A DNA stretch of 64,000 bases, taken from NCBI RefSeq assembly GCF_027922145.1, contig NZ_BSFC01000024.1:1-64000 (forward strand), given 5' to 3'. The DNA comes from Novosphingobium resinovorum (lineage in GTDB: Bacteria; Pseudomonadota; Alphaproteobacteria; Sphingomonadales; Sphingomonadaceae). Below are positions 17,757-26,301 of this stretch, in pieces (the stretch's first letter is position 1; each line of letters starts with the position of its first letter). The position numbers and the translations under genes were made by a program. The notes beneath the pieces are model-generated. The model was not told where the DNA came from and made no database searches. It saw only the letters and a program-made list of their open reading frames with translations.

Positions 17757-18629
17757 TCAAACCGAAGCCGCAATTCGCTCCGCCACCGCGACCAGCCGCC
17801 GGGCCTGCTCCAGATGCAGCAGTTCGGTCATCTTGCCATCGACCTTGATCGCGCCCTTGCCCTGGTTCTCTGGCAACGCGAACGCCGCGATCACCGAGGC
17901 CGCCCAGCCGAGGTCCGCTTCGCTCGGTGAGAACACCGTATTGCAGGGCTCGATCTGCGCGGGATGGATCAGGCTCTTGCCGTCGAAGCCGAACAGCAGC
18001 CCCTGCCGCGCCTCCTCCTCGAACACACCTAAATCGCGGAATTCGTTGCAGACGCCGTCGAGCACGGTGACGCCGTGCGCCCGCGCGGCCGCGACCGCCA
18101 TCGACAGGAACGGCAGGAACGGCGTGCGCTCGGGCACCGACTGCGCGCGCATCTCCTTGGCGAGATCGTTGAGGCCCATGATCCACAGCGACAGCCGCGT
18201 CGAACGGGCCTTCGCCGCGATCGGCTCCAGTGCGAAGACGCTCGCGCAAGTCTCTATCATCGCCCAGAGCTGCAGGGTTTCGGGAGCGCCGCTCAGCGCA
18301 TCCTGCAGCCGGTCGATGTCCTGCGGGCCGTTGACCTTGGGCACCAGCACCGCGTCGGCCTTCGACCCGGCGACGGCGGCAAGGTCCGCCGCGCCCCATT
18401 CGGTATCGAGGCCGTTGACGCGGATCGCGACTTCCCGGTGACCGAAGCCGCCTTCCGCGATCGCGGCGACGGCGGCAGCGCGTGCCTCTTGCTTGGCTTC
18501 GGGTGCGACTGCGTCCTCGAGGTCGAGGATCACCACGTCGCAGGGCAGGGTGCGCGCCTTGGCGAGAGCCTTGGCATTCGAGGCGGGCAGGTAGAGCGCG
18601 CTGCGGCGGGGGCGGTCGATCGAAGTCAT
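17757..18629 (-). CDS. CitE-like HpcH/HpaI aldolase family CoA-ester lyase
   Basis: A 290-residue TIM-barrel protein of the CitE/malyl-CoA lyase group. It has RSALYLPASNAKALAKA at the start, the metal-site strand DVVILDLEDAVAP, the RVNG strand, VLVPKVNGPQDI, the acidic ligand in MIETCASVF, and the C-terminal GFDGKSLIHPAQI that is typical of the family. No citrate lyase alpha or gamma subunits are nearby, so this is a stand-alone CitE homologue that probably cleaves or hydrolyses a malyl-CoA-like ester. Reads from a 305-base spacer that contains an AT-rich inverted repeat. Confidence 0.9.
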   Translation of the reverse strand: MTSIDRPRRSALYLPASNAKALAKARTLPCDVVILDLEDAVAPEAKQEARAAAVAAIAEGGFGHREVAIRVNGLDTEWGAADLAAVAGSKADAVLVPKVNGPQDIDRLQDALSGAPETLQLWAMIETCASVFALEPIAAKARSTRLSLWIMGLNDLAKEMRAQSVPERTPFLPFLSMAVAAARAHGVTVLDGVCNEFRDLGVFEEEARQGLLFGFDGKSLIHPAQIEPCNTVFSPSEADLGWAASVIAAFALPENQGKGAIKVDGKMTELLHLEQARRLVAVAERIAASV

Positions 18630-18935
18630 CAGGGCAGGTTCCCGTGTCGAGTATGTCGCCGCCTCCTTGCGGCGCGCGGCGCCACGGGGTCAAGCGCGGG
18701 CGCCGTGGTTTTTAGGGTATCGACCAACCGCTACGCAAATTCCTCTAGGCCTAAAGAACAATTTGCAATCGTTTGCCTGCTATATACCCTTTATCAGCCG
18801 CAAATGGTCGCCCGCGCATCGCGGCCAGGGGCGCGGAGTCCTCTCCCTTCCTCCGCGCCCTGAGCGGTAGCCCATGCGGGTCGCAGACGTCGCCCCGTGA
18901 CCTGCTCCATCAAGGATCGGGCACGGGGCACTTCC
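18630..18935. other. Spacer upstream of the CitE-like gene
   Basis: No gene seen. It holds an AT-rich patch (18717-18792) with the inverted repeat GCAAATT (18735-18741) / AATTTGC (18760-18766) and a TAGGCCTA palindrome between them, possibly a regulator site for the CitE-like gene. A second inverted repeat, GCCCCGTG/CACGGGGC at about 18892-18928, lies just after the SDR stop and may be its transcript end, though no T run follows. Confidence 0.4.
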
Positions 18936-19799
18936 TCAGAGATCGGCGAGAATGCGCTCGCTCTCCTGCCACAACCGCGCGGCCGCCGCGTCGTCGAGCG
19001 CCTGCGGGGCCGCCGGAATCTCGGCAAGGTCATGGAAGTAGCGTCCCCCGTTCGTACCCGCCTCGGGCGCGGTGGCGAGCCAGACGATCGTGCGCGCGGA
19101 CTGCTCGGGCGAGACGAGATCCTGTCCCTTGCCATAAGCCTGCAGCGAGGCTTCGCCGTGGCTCCAGAAATTCGAGCCGACCTTGCCCGGATGCATGGCC
19201 TGCGCGGTGATGCCCTTGTCGGCGAGGCGGCTGGCCAGTTCGCGGGTGAACAGCAGGTTGGCGAGCTTGGCCTGGCAATAGGCGGGACCGGTGGCGAAGT
19301 CGTCCAGCATCATCAGGTCGTCCCAGCGCATCGCTTTCGCCTGCTCATGCGCGAGCGATGAGACGGCGATCACCCGCACCGTGCCGGGAGGGCTGTCCTG
19401 CCCCGCGCGCTCCAGCAGAGGGAGCAGTTCGCGGGTCAGCAGGAAAGGGGCGAGGTGGTTGGCGGCGAAAGTCGCCTCCAGCCCCTCGGAGGACACGTAG
19501 AGCCCGTCGCGGATGCCGCCTGCGTTGTTGACGAGGACCTGGACTTTATCGGTCAGGGCCGCGATCTCGCGCGCGACGCGGCGCACGTCGGCCATTTCGG
19601 CGAAGTCGCCGCGCAGGAAATCGACTTTGCCGAAGGCGCGCAGTTCCGCTTCGGCGGCATCGCAGCGGGCTGGATCGCGTCCGGTGGCGATGACGTGCCA
19701 GCCCATGCGGGCGAACTCCGTCGCGCTGGCCTTGCCGATGCCGGAACTGGCGCCGGTGATCACGACGACGGGTTGCGGCTTCGCGGAATTATCGGACAT
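18936..19799 (-). CDS. SDR-family oxidoreductase
   Basis: A 287-residue short-chain dehydrogenase/reductase. The Rossmann cofactor motif TGASSGIGK is at residues 15-23, NNAG near 92, the catalytic Ser in VIAVSSLA, and the active-site Y-x3-K in AYCQAKLAN. ATGRDPAR after beta-2 with an Arg favours NADP. Sequence pattern resembles the retinol-dehydrogenase/WWOX-like group that reduces aldehydes and ketones. It lies 53 bases downstream of the TetR gene on the same strand, opposite to the LuxE/LuxC operon, so it may be part of one regulated aldehyde-handling locus. Confidence 0.9.
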   Translation of the reverse strand: MSDNSAKPQPVVVITGASSGIGKASATEFARMGWHVIATGRDPARCDAAEAELRAFGKVDFLRGDFAEMADVRRVAREIAALTDKVQVLVNNAGGIRDGLYVSSEGLEATFAANHLAPFLLTRELLPLLERAGQDSPPGTVRVIAVSSLAHEQAKAMRWDDLMMLDDFATGPAYCQAKLANLLFTRELASRLADKGITAQAMHPGKVGSNFWSHGEASLQAYGKGQDLVSPEQSARTIVWLATAPEAGTNGGRYFHDLAEIPAAPQALDDAAAARLWQESERILADL

Positions 19800-19852
19800 T
19801 TCGGCATTCTCCCCTGCCGCGCCCGACCTTCGCGGGTCGCGGTGTGTCTGGT

Positions 19853-20560
19853 CTAGCGCGGCTCCGCCCCCTTAAGGAACAGATCGACGGCGAAGCGCAC
19901 GCGCCGGTCGATGTCTGGTGCGGGCAGCATGTTTCCCGACAGAATGAAGCGCACCGGGCCGCTGACGACCATGCTCATGAACACGTTGGCCGCAAGCATC
20001 GCGTCGCCGATGGCGAGACGGCCTACCTCGGTCTCTTCCTCGAGGATCTGCGCGAGGAACCGCACGGTCGGCAGCGCGGCGATGTCGTAATAGGTCTGGA
20101 AGATGTCCGGGAAGCGGTAGCTCTCGGTATTGATGAGCCGTTGCAGCTTCGCACCCGCAGGTTCTCCCACCAGTCCGATCCGCAGCATCGCGATGGCAAT
20201 GAGCGTATCCTCCAGCGTGTCCCTGCGCGTGGCGGCGATCACCTCGGCACCGACCGCGCGGGCCTCGGTGCCGTGGCGGACGGCGGCGCGGAATAGCGCG
20301 GCCTTGTCCGGGTACTTCGCATAGACCGTCCGCTTGGTCATGTTCACGTCGGCGGCGATCCCCTCGATCGTGGCGCTTTCGTATCCTTTGTCGAGGAAGT
20401 GTTCGAGCGCGGTGTCGAGCAGGGCGACCTGCCGGACCTGGGCCTGTTCGCGCGTGGGGCGTCCAGCCTTGGGGAGCGCAGGGTGCGTGTCTTCGAGCAT
20501 GATCCCCATGGACCCGATTTGGCTTGCGTCGCCAAGAGGCTCGTGAATAATGAAACGCAT
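19853..20560 (-). CDS. TetR-family transcriptional regulator
   Basis: A regulator of up to 235 residues. The N-terminal helix-turn-helix is standard: LDTALEHFLDKGYESATIEGIAADVNM then TKRTVYAKYPDKAALFRAAV. The remainder is the helical ligand-binding domain with an AefR-type C-terminal part (VSGPVRFILSGNML). The ATG at 20560 is the longest start but has no clear ribosome binding site; ATGs at 20509 and 20500 are possible and would still keep the DNA-binding domain. It is divergent from the LuxE-like gene (73 bases between starts), the classic arrangement for a repressor of that operon. Confidence 0.9.
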   Translation of the reverse strand: MRFIIHEPLGDASQIGSMGIMLEDTHPALPKAGRPTREQAQVRQVALLDTALEHFLDKGYESATIEGIAADVNMTKRTVYAKYPDKAALFRAAVRHGTEARAVGAEVIAATRRDTLEDTLIAIAMLRIGLVGEPAGAKLQRLINTESYRFPDIFQTYYDIAALPTVRFLAQILEEETEVGRLAIGDAMLAANVFMSMVVSGPVRFILSGNMLPAPDIDRRVRFAVDLFLKGAEPR

Positions 20561-20632
20561 AAGGTGTTATTAATCGAGTCGCGATGGACTGTCCAGTCCG
20601 TCGCGGCGGCAAGGGAGAGGAGTAAGGGAAGC

Positions 20633-21982
20633 ATGGGCATTGCTGCGGACAAACTCACTGCGCTGGTCGCTGACCCGGAGCGCTTCGCGTTCTCCGCGGG
20701 CGACTTGCGCGAAACCCAGGTTGCCGCGCTGGACGAGCGGTTTCAGGAGCGCCGCGATCGGATCAGGCTGCTCGGCCTGCGCGCCCGCGACGCCGGGATC
20801 GACAGCATCGCGCGGATCGAGGACGTGGTGCCGGTGCTGTTTCCGCACACCGCCTACAAGTCCTACCCGGAAAGCTACCTGATGGACGAGCGCTGGGATC
20901 GGCTGACCAAGTGGCTCGGCACGGTGTCCGCGCATCCGATCGAGGGTATATCGCTGGACGGGATCGACGGCATCGACGACTGGATCGCGCGGCTGGCGGA
21001 GCAGGGGCATTTCATCTCCTGCTCCAGCGGCACCACCGGCAAGTCGGCGATGCTGATCGCCTCGCAGAAGGACATGGACTGGTCGCGGATCGATACCGTC
21101 AACGTCTTCGCCTGGGGCTCGGGCGTGGTGCCGGCGCAGGACCGGCTGATCATCGGCTGCGCTCCCGTGGCGACGGTGCCCAAGAACGCGGCGATCGCGC
21201 AGGCGCAGTACGAGGCTTTCGCCAATCCCGAGTGGCCGCGCTGGGCCTATCCGGTGCCGCCGATCACGGTCGGTTCGCTGACGGCGATGGTGGTCATGCG
21301 CAAGAAGATCGCCGAGGGCACCGCCCGTCCGGACGAGATCGCCGCCTTCGAGGAAACATCGGCCGAGCGCGCGCGGCTGGTCGCCGATGCGGTGCCCGCG
21401 ACGGCGCAGTTCATCATCGAGAACCGTCACCGCAAGCTCCAGCTTTCGGGGCTGTGGAACGGGCTGTGGCAGGTCGCCAAGGCCGTGCGCGACGCGGGCT
21501 ACGGGCGTGAGGACTTCAACCCGGACAACTCGATCTACGTCGGCGGGGGGCTCAAGCGCGCGCAGCTTCCGGCGGACTACCAGGACTATGTGTTCGAGAC
21601 GTTCAACATCCCGGCGGACCGGCATTTCCAGAACTATTCGATGCAGGAACTGAACTCCGGCATGCCGAAGTGCCGAGAGGGCGGGCGCTATCACGTGCCG
21701 CCGTGGATCGTGCCGGTGCTGCTCGACAAGTCGGGTGACGAGGCGCTTCCCCATGCGGGCGGCGAACAGGAAGGGCGCGCGGCGTTCTTCGACCTCTCGC
21801 TCGACGGACGCTGGGGTGGCGTCATCACCGGCGACAGGATTTCGCTGGACCATTCCCCTTGCGCCTGCGGGAACCACGGCCCGTCGATCCGCGACGACAT
21901 CGCCCGTTATGCGGATCTGGAAGGCGACGACAAGATCGGCTGCGCGGGCACGGTCGACGCTTATGTGCGAGGTGTGGCATGA
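20633..21982 (+). CDS. LuxE-like acyl-protein synthetase / adenylate-forming enzyme
   Basis: A 449-residue protein of the LuxE/PaaK-like adenylate-forming family, which activates a carboxylic acid with ATP and passes the acyl group to a partner reductase. The ATP-binding loop CSSGTTGKSAML is at about residues 134-145; YSMQELNSGMP and the late GVITGDR and CACGNHGPS segments fit LuxE. Several cysteines in the last 60 residues might hold the acyl group. A strong Shine-Dalgarno run (GGGAGAGGAG) precedes the ATG. Its stop overlaps the start of the LuxC-like gene by 4 bp. There are no luxA/luxB genes in the window. Confidence 0.88.
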   Translation: MGIAADKLTALVADPERFAFSAGDLRETQVAALDERFQERRDRIRLLGLRARDAGIDSIARIEDVVPVLFPHTAYKSYPESYLMDERWDRLTKWLGTVSAHPIEGISLDGIDGIDDWIARLAEQGHFISCSSGTTGKSAMLIASQKDMDWSRIDTVNVFAWGSGVVPAQDRLIIGCAPVATVPKNAAIAQAQYEAFANPEWPRWAYPVPPITVGSLTAMVVMRKKIAEGTARPDEIAAFEETSAERARLVADAVPATAQFIIENRHRKLQLSGLWNGLWQVAKAVRDAGYGREDFNPDNSIYVGGGLKRAQLPADYQDYVFETFNIPADRHFQNYSMQELNSGMPKCREGGRYHVPPWIVPVLLDKSGDEALPHAGGEQEGRAAFFDLSLDGRWGGVITGDRISLDHSPCACGNHGPSIRDDIARYADLEGDDKIGCAGTVDAYVRGVA

Positions 21983-23394
21983 ACGAGATCGCACAGCCTG
22001 AGGTCAGCGAAGACCTCGTCTCCGCCCCGTTCTTCCTGCGCGGCGAGGTGCTGCACGGGACCGACGTGATCCAGACGTCGCGCGACCTCGGCGTCACGTT
22101 CGCCACGCCGCGCATTCCCTTCGATCGCGCGGTGCCGCCGCGCACCGAAGTGCCGCCGCTCCTCAACGTACCGCTGGCCGAGATCATCGACTTCCTCGTC
22201 GAGACCGGCCAGCGCCTGCTCGCCAGCGACAACGACCACATGCAGGAATGCATCGAGCGCATGTGCCGCACGCATATCCTGCCCCGCGCCGTCGTCGAGA
22301 ATACCGCGCGTCATGCGGCGGCCTATCTCGACAAGCGGGTGCTGATGGCCGAAGTCGAGCAGAACTTCCCCGATCCGCGCGCGCTCGACGAATGGGTGCC
22401 GAAGCAGGACTTCACCGGCCGCAAGAGCTTCGTGCGCGCCTTCGCACCGCGCCTGATCCATGTGCTGCCGGGCAATTCTCCCGGCGTCGCGGTGAAGTCG
22501 GTGGCGCAGGGGGCGATGGTGAAGGGCATCAACCTGTTCAAGATGAGCAGCGCCGATCCTTTCACCATGGTCGCGATCCTGCGCACCATGGCGGACCTTG
22601 ATCCGGCGCATCCGATCGTGCGCTCGATGTCCGCGGTCTACTGGCGCGGCGGCGACGATGCGACCGAGCGGGTGCTCTACCGTCCGCAGTACTTCGACAA
22701 GATCGTCGCCTGGGGCGGCGGGGACGCGATCAACAACGTCATCAAGTACCTCGGCCCCGGCTTCCAACTGGTGTCCTTCGATCCCAAGACCTCGATCTCG
22801 ATGGTCGGGCGCGAGGCGCTGGCGGACGAGGAGACGATCGACCGGGTGGCGGACTTGTGCTCGGCGGACGTGATGACACTCAACCAGGAGGCCTGCGTCG
22901 CCAGCCGCTTCCAGTTCGTCGAGGGGGACGAGGCGGCGGTAGACCGTTTCTGCGCGCGCCTGCACCATCACGTGGCTCGCCGTGCGGCGGAAAGCGGCGA
23001 CGTTCGCCCGCTCGATAGGGACATGCGCGAGGCGGTCGAATCGATGACGCTGATGGACGACGAGTACGGCGTCTGGGGCCGCACCGACGGGCGGGGCCTG
23101 GTGATCCGCTCGGATGAGCCGGTGGACTTCCACCCGATCAACAAGACCGCCAACGTCGTGCGCGTGGGCAGCCTCGACGATGCGGTGAAGTGGATCAACG
23201 TGGCGACGCAGACGGTCGGCTTCTACCCGTTCGACCGCATGGCCGCCTACCGCGACCGCCTCGCCGCCGGGGGCGCGCAGCGCATCGTGCATCTGGGAGA
23301 GGCGGGGCCTTCGACCATCGGCAATCCGCACGACGCGATGTATCCGCTCCACCGCTTCGTGCACTGGATGGCGCACGAGGACGGGCGGGGGTAG
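21979..23394 (+). CDS. LuxC-like acyl-CoA/acyl-protein reductase
   Basis: A 471-residue protein of the LuxC family in the aldehyde dehydrogenase superfamily. It would reduce the activated acyl group from the LuxE partner to an aldehyde with NADPH. Seen in the sequence: HVLPGNSPGVAVKS (nucleotide-binding region), the family block INLFKMSSADPFT, and the catalytic Cys in LNQEACVASR (near residue 303), which corresponds to the acyl-accepting Cys of LuxC. Translation is coupled to luxE through ATGA. Without a luciferase, the aldehyde probably serves metabolism; the SDR and TetR genes next door fit that reading. Confidence 0.9.
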   Translation: MNEIAQPEVSEDLVSAPFFLRGEVLHGTDVIQTSRDLGVTFATPRIPFDRAVPPRTEVPPLLNVPLAEIIDFLVETGQRLLASDNDHMQECIERMCRTHILPRAVVENTARHAAAYLDKRVLMAEVEQNFPDPRALDEWVPKQDFTGRKSFVRAFAPRLIHVLPGNSPGVAVKSVAQGAMVKGINLFKMSSADPFTMVAILRTMADLDPAHPIVRSMSAVYWRGGDDATERVLYRPQYFDKIVAWGGGDAINNVIKYLGPGFQLVSFDPKTSISMVGREALADEETIDRVADLCSADVMTLNQEACVASRFQFVEGDEAAVDRFCARLHHHVARRAAESGDVRPLDRDMREAVESMTLMDDEYGVWGRTDGRGLVIRSDEPVDFHPINKTANVVRVGSLDDAVKWINVATQTVGFYPFDRMAAYRDRLAAGGAQRIVHLGEAGPSTIGNPHDAMYPLHRFVHWMAHEDGRG

Positions 23395-23409
23395 GCGCTA
23401 GATGTGGCC

Positions 23410-23700
23410 CTAGATGTGACGGGGCGCATCCATGCGATCGTGCAGGATGCGCATCACCGCGACGCCATAGTCGGTCGGCCGGAAATAGAGGACGTGCCTT
23501 CCCAATGCCCGTCGCCGGTACCCTGCACGGATGTGGCTGCAATCGCTCGATTGCAGGGGTGCATTTGCCAGATCGGTGCACGCCTGTTCGATCTGATCCA
23601 CATAAGCGACGGCTTGGGGAACGCCCCATTCGGCAGCGGTATGGTCGAAGATCGCTTCAAGATCGCGTTGGGCTCTCGGGCTAAGCCGGAACTCAGCCAT
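23410..23700 (-). CDS. parE: ParE/RelE-superfamily toxin
   Basis: A 96-residue toxin of the ParE type, which poisons DNA gyrase in characterised cases. Recognisable features are FRLSPRAQRDLEAIFDHTAAEWG at the start, YVDQIEQACTDLA in the middle and RRRALGRHVLYFRP with VMRILHDRMD at the end. The start at 23700 (MAEFRLSP) lies inside the antitoxin gene with an 8-bp overlap, as is usual for parDE. It is convergent with the LuxC gene, only 15 bases from its stop. Confidence 0.9.
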   Translation of the reverse strand: MAEFRLSPRAQRDLEAIFDHTAAEWGVPQAVAYVDQIEQACTDLANAPLQSSDCSHIRAGYRRRALGRHVLYFRPTDYGVAVMRILHDRMDAPRHI

Positions 23701-23938
23701 GCTCGGCGATCTTGCGCCGCTTGAAGGCTGTGAAGTCGAAGGGTTCGGGCTCACCGCTTTGTTCGGCTTCGATCAACGCGCTGCGAATGCCTTCGATTTC
23801 GCCGGACCGCTCCTGTTCGCGCCGGATGAGATCGCGGATCGCTTCGCTGTCGTTCGTATACCGCCCCGCGCGGACCTGAGAAGCGATCCAGGCATCCTGC
23901 TGATCCGTCAGCGTGATCGTCTTGCGTACCGTAGCCAT
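23693..23938 (-). CDS. parD: ParD-type antitoxin (ribbon-helix-helix)
   Basis: An 81-residue antitoxin of the CC2985-type ParD family. The N-terminal ribbon VRKTITLTDQQDAWI binds DNA, followed by YTNDSEAIRDLIRREQER, and the C-terminal FDFTAFKRRKI wraps the toxin. First gene of a two-gene toxin-antitoxin operon. The pair is presumably autoregulated from its own promoter within 23939-24000. Confidence 0.92.
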   Translation of the reverse strand: MATVRKTITLTDQQDAWIASQVRAGRYTNDSEAIRDLIRREQERSGEIEGIRSALIEAEQSGEPEPFDFTAFKRRKIAEHG

Positions 23939-24120
23939 ATGCTTTCCGTCATACTATCGGTGCAGTTTAATGCGGGGAGCGCAGGGCTGCAAGTCTCTCT
24001 TCAAACCGCAACATCGCCGAGACGGATATGACCGCCCCTCGCTTGCCTGCTGCGGCGAGTGCGCTACCCATCGAACAAACAGCCCGCCACGCCGGGCACG
24101 CGAAGGGGATCATAACCACC

Positions 24121-24351
24121 ATGGCCGTCGAAATCCTGCTCCCGAAGATCGGTTTCTCCATGCAGGAGGGCCAGGTCGCCGAATGGCTCGCCGCCGATGG
24201 GGCGCAAGTGACCGAAGGCCAGCCGCTGTTCTCGCTGGAGGCGGACAAGTCCACCAACGAGGTCGAATCCCCCGCCACCGGCACGCTCAAGATCGTCACG
24301 CAGACGGGCGAGACTTACGAAGTCGGCACCGTTCTCGGCTGGATCGAGTAA
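24121..24351 (+). CDS. Stand-alone lipoyl/biotinyl domain protein
   Basis: A 76-residue protein that is nothing but one lipoyl domain: EILLPKIGFSMQEGQVAEWL, then the hairpin with the modified Lys in LEADKSTNEVESPATG, then GTVLGWIE. The DK motif and the preceding Glu favour lipoylation of the E2 type over biotinylation. No dehydrogenase, glycine-cleavage or carboxylase subunits lie nearby. The start was set at 24121, where the domain begins; the frame is open upstream without similarity. Its partner enzyme is unknown. Confidence 0.85.
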   Translation: MAVEILLPKIGFSMQEGQVAEWLAADGAQVTEGQPLFSLEADKSTNEVESPATGTLKIVTQTGETYEVGTVLGWIE

Positions 24352-24392
24352 CTGGCTGGACAGGCGCGGATCGTCGGGTCACTATCCGCGCC

Positions 24393-24944
24393 ATGAACCG
24401 CCTTCTTACCGCTGTCGCCGCCTTCGGGCTCCTCGCCGTTTCGGGCACCGCGCATGCCAGTCTCGCGGTCGGCGCGAAGGCGCCGCAGTTCGCGGCCAAG
24501 GGCGCCAAGGCGGGCAAGGAAGTCGACTTCGATCTCGCCAAGGCGCTGAAGAAGGGGCCGGTCGTGCTCTACTTCTATCCCAAGGCATTCACGCAGGGCT
24601 GCACGCTGGAGGCCCACGCCTTCGCCGAAGCCACGCCCGAGTTCGCGCAGCTTGGCGCAACCGTGGTGGGCATGTCGGCGGACGACCTGCCGACGCTCAA
24701 GAAATTCTCGACCGAGGAATGCCGCGACAAGTTCGCGGTCGCCACCGCCAGCCCCAAGGTGACCAAGGATTACGACGTCGCACTCACCCGGCCGGGCGTC
24801 CCGGCAGGCATGACCCAGCGCGTCAGCTACGTCATCGACCAGAGCGGCCACGTCGCCTTCGTCCACTCCGACATGGACTACCGCGAACACGTCACGATGA
24901 CGCTGGCGGCGGTCAAGGCGATGAAGGCCAAGCGCCCCGGTTGA
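24393..24944 (+). CDS. Exported peroxiredoxin (AhpC/TSA, BCP-like)
   Basis: A 183-residue thiol peroxidase with an N-terminal signal peptide (residues 1-22, ending AHA), so it should act in the periplasm. The peroxidatic Cys lies in YPKAFTQGCTLEAHAF (P-x3-T-x2-C). A second Cys in STEECRDKF may resolve the disulfide. Most BCP-type peroxiredoxins are cytoplasmic, so export is a sign of a periplasmic defence role or of a different reductant. The start at 24393 was chosen for the signal peptide. A hairpin terminator follows at 24983-25025. Confidence 0.9.
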   Translation: MNRLLTAVAAFGLLAVSGTAHASLAVGAKAPQFAAKGAKAGKEVDFDLAKALKKGPVVLYFYPKAFTQGCTLEAHAFAEATPEFAQLGATVVGMSADDLPTLKKFSTEECRDKFAVATASPKVTKDYDVALTRPGVPAGMTQRVSYVIDQSGHVAFVHSDMDYREHVTMTLAAVKAMKAKRPG

Positions 24945-24982
24945 ACCCGGCCCCTTGCGCCGAACCGCCTGAGCGCCACTTT

Positions 24983-25025
24983 ACAAACAGCCGTACTGCG
25001 CTAAGCGGTGCGGCTCGTTTGTTTC
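24983..25025 (+). terminator. Hairpin terminator between the peroxiredoxin gene and prfB
   Basis: ACAAACAGCCG (24983-24993) pairs with CGGCT-C-GTTTGT (25011-25022) with one bulged base; the stem runs into GTTTGTTTC. Consistent with ending the peroxiredoxin transcript before prfB. Confidence 0.6.
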
Positions 25026-25063
25026 AGGCCGGTCGTGATCCCGGCTCATCGGAGATTTTCGCC

Positions 25064-26191
25064 ATGCGTGCCGAGGGGCAGGCCCACATTGTCCGTATCG
25101 AGAAGGCCCTCGCGCTGGTCCGCAAGTTCCTCGACTGGGACCGCGCGCTGCGCCGGTTCGACGAGCTGAACGCGCGCGTCGAGGACCCGACCCTTTGGGA
25201 AAAGCCCAAGGAGGCCGAGGCGGTCATGAAGGAACGTCGCCGTCTCGAGGCTGCGATCGGCGCGGTGAACTCGATCAGCGCCGAGATGGCCGATGCCGTC
25301 GAGTTCGTCGAACTGGGCGAGATGGAAGGCGATGAGGAAACCATCGCCGAGGGCCTGTCGGCGCTCGCCGCGCTGGCCGAGCGCGCCGATCAGGACAAGG
25401 TCACCGCGCTGCTCTCGGGTGAGGCGGACGGCAACGACACTTATCTCGAAGTCCACGCGGGTGCCGGCGGTACCGAAAGCCAGGACTGGGCGGAAATCCT
25501 TCAGCGCATGTACACGCGCTGGGCGGAGCGCCACGGCTACAAGGTCGAACTGGTCGACTATCACGCGGGCGAAGCGGCGGGCATCAAGAGCTGCACCTTG
25601 CTCATCAAGGGCGAGAACGCCTACGGCTATGCCAAGACCGAAAGCGGCGTTCACCGCCTGGTCCGTATCAGCCCCTATGACAGCGCGGCGCGGCGGCACA
25701 CCAGCTTCTCGTCGGTGTGGGTCTATCCGGTGATCGACGATACCTTCGAGATCGAGATCAACCCGTCCGACCTGAAGATCGACACCTATCGCGCTTCGGG
25801 CGCGGGCGGGCAGCACGTCAACACCACCGATTCGGCCGTGCGCATCACGCACCAGCCCTCGGGGATCATCGTCGCCAGCCAGATCGACCGTTCGCAGCAC
25901 AAGAACCGCGAAATCGCCATGGGCATGCTGAAAGCGCGCATGTTCGAGGCCGAGATGCGCCGCCGCGAGGAAGCCGCCAGCGCCGAACACGCGAGCAAGA
26001 GCGACATCGGCTGGGGGCATCAGATCCGCTCCTACGTGCTGCAGCCGTACCAGCAGGTGAAGGACTTGCGCACGGGTGTGGTCTCGACCGCGCCCGACGA
26101 CGTGCTCGACGGCGCCCTCGATCCGTTCATGGCCGCGGCCCTGTCGCAGCGCGTGACCGGCGAGAAGGTCGAAGTCGAAGACGCCGACTGA
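25064..26191 (+). CDS. prfB: Peptide chain release factor 2
   Basis: RF2 ends translation at UGA and UAA codons. The 375-residue protein has the N-terminal helical domain, the GGQ motif in GAGGQHVNTTDSAVRITH that triggers peptidyl-tRNA hydrolysis, and the codon-recognition tripeptide region SPYDSAARRHTSF, where E. coli RF2 has SPF. The start at 25064 has GGAG eleven bases upstream. The gene is one continuous frame: there is no in-frame UGA with a slippery CUU near codon 25, so the autoregulatory +1 frameshift of E. coli prfB is absent. Confidence 0.96.
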   Translation: MRAEGQAHIVRIEKALALVRKFLDWDRALRRFDELNARVEDPTLWEKPKEAEAVMKERRRLEAAIGAVNSISAEMADAVEFVELGEMEGDEETIAEGLSALAALAERADQDKVTALLSGEADGNDTYLEVHAGAGGTESQDWAEILQRMYTRWAERHGYKVELVDYHAGEAAGIKSCTLLIKGENAYGYAKTESGVHRLVRISPYDSAARRHTSFSSVWVYPVIDDTFEIEINPSDLKIDTYRASGAGGQHVNTTDSAVRITHQPSGIIVASQIDRSQHKNREIAMGMLKARMFEAEMRRREEAASAEHASKSDIGWGHQIRSYVLQPYQQVKDLRTGVVSTAPDDVLDGALDPFMAAALSQRVTGEKVEVEDAD

Positions 26192-26301
26192 AACGTGGCG
26201 GCCGTCTCGTCCCGGGACAGTGGCCGGGGCGAGAGGGCATGAATGCGACGGATCTCTTTCAACCGTTTTGCCAATCGCGCGCACAGGCGCTAAGGGGCCG
26301 C

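Noticed and set aside
24719..25063. Upstream in-frame extension of prfB
   Set aside because: The frame is open but lies over the peroxiredoxin gene in another frame; RF2 similarity and GGAG place the start at 25064. The slippery-site frameshift of E. coli prfB was looked for and not found.
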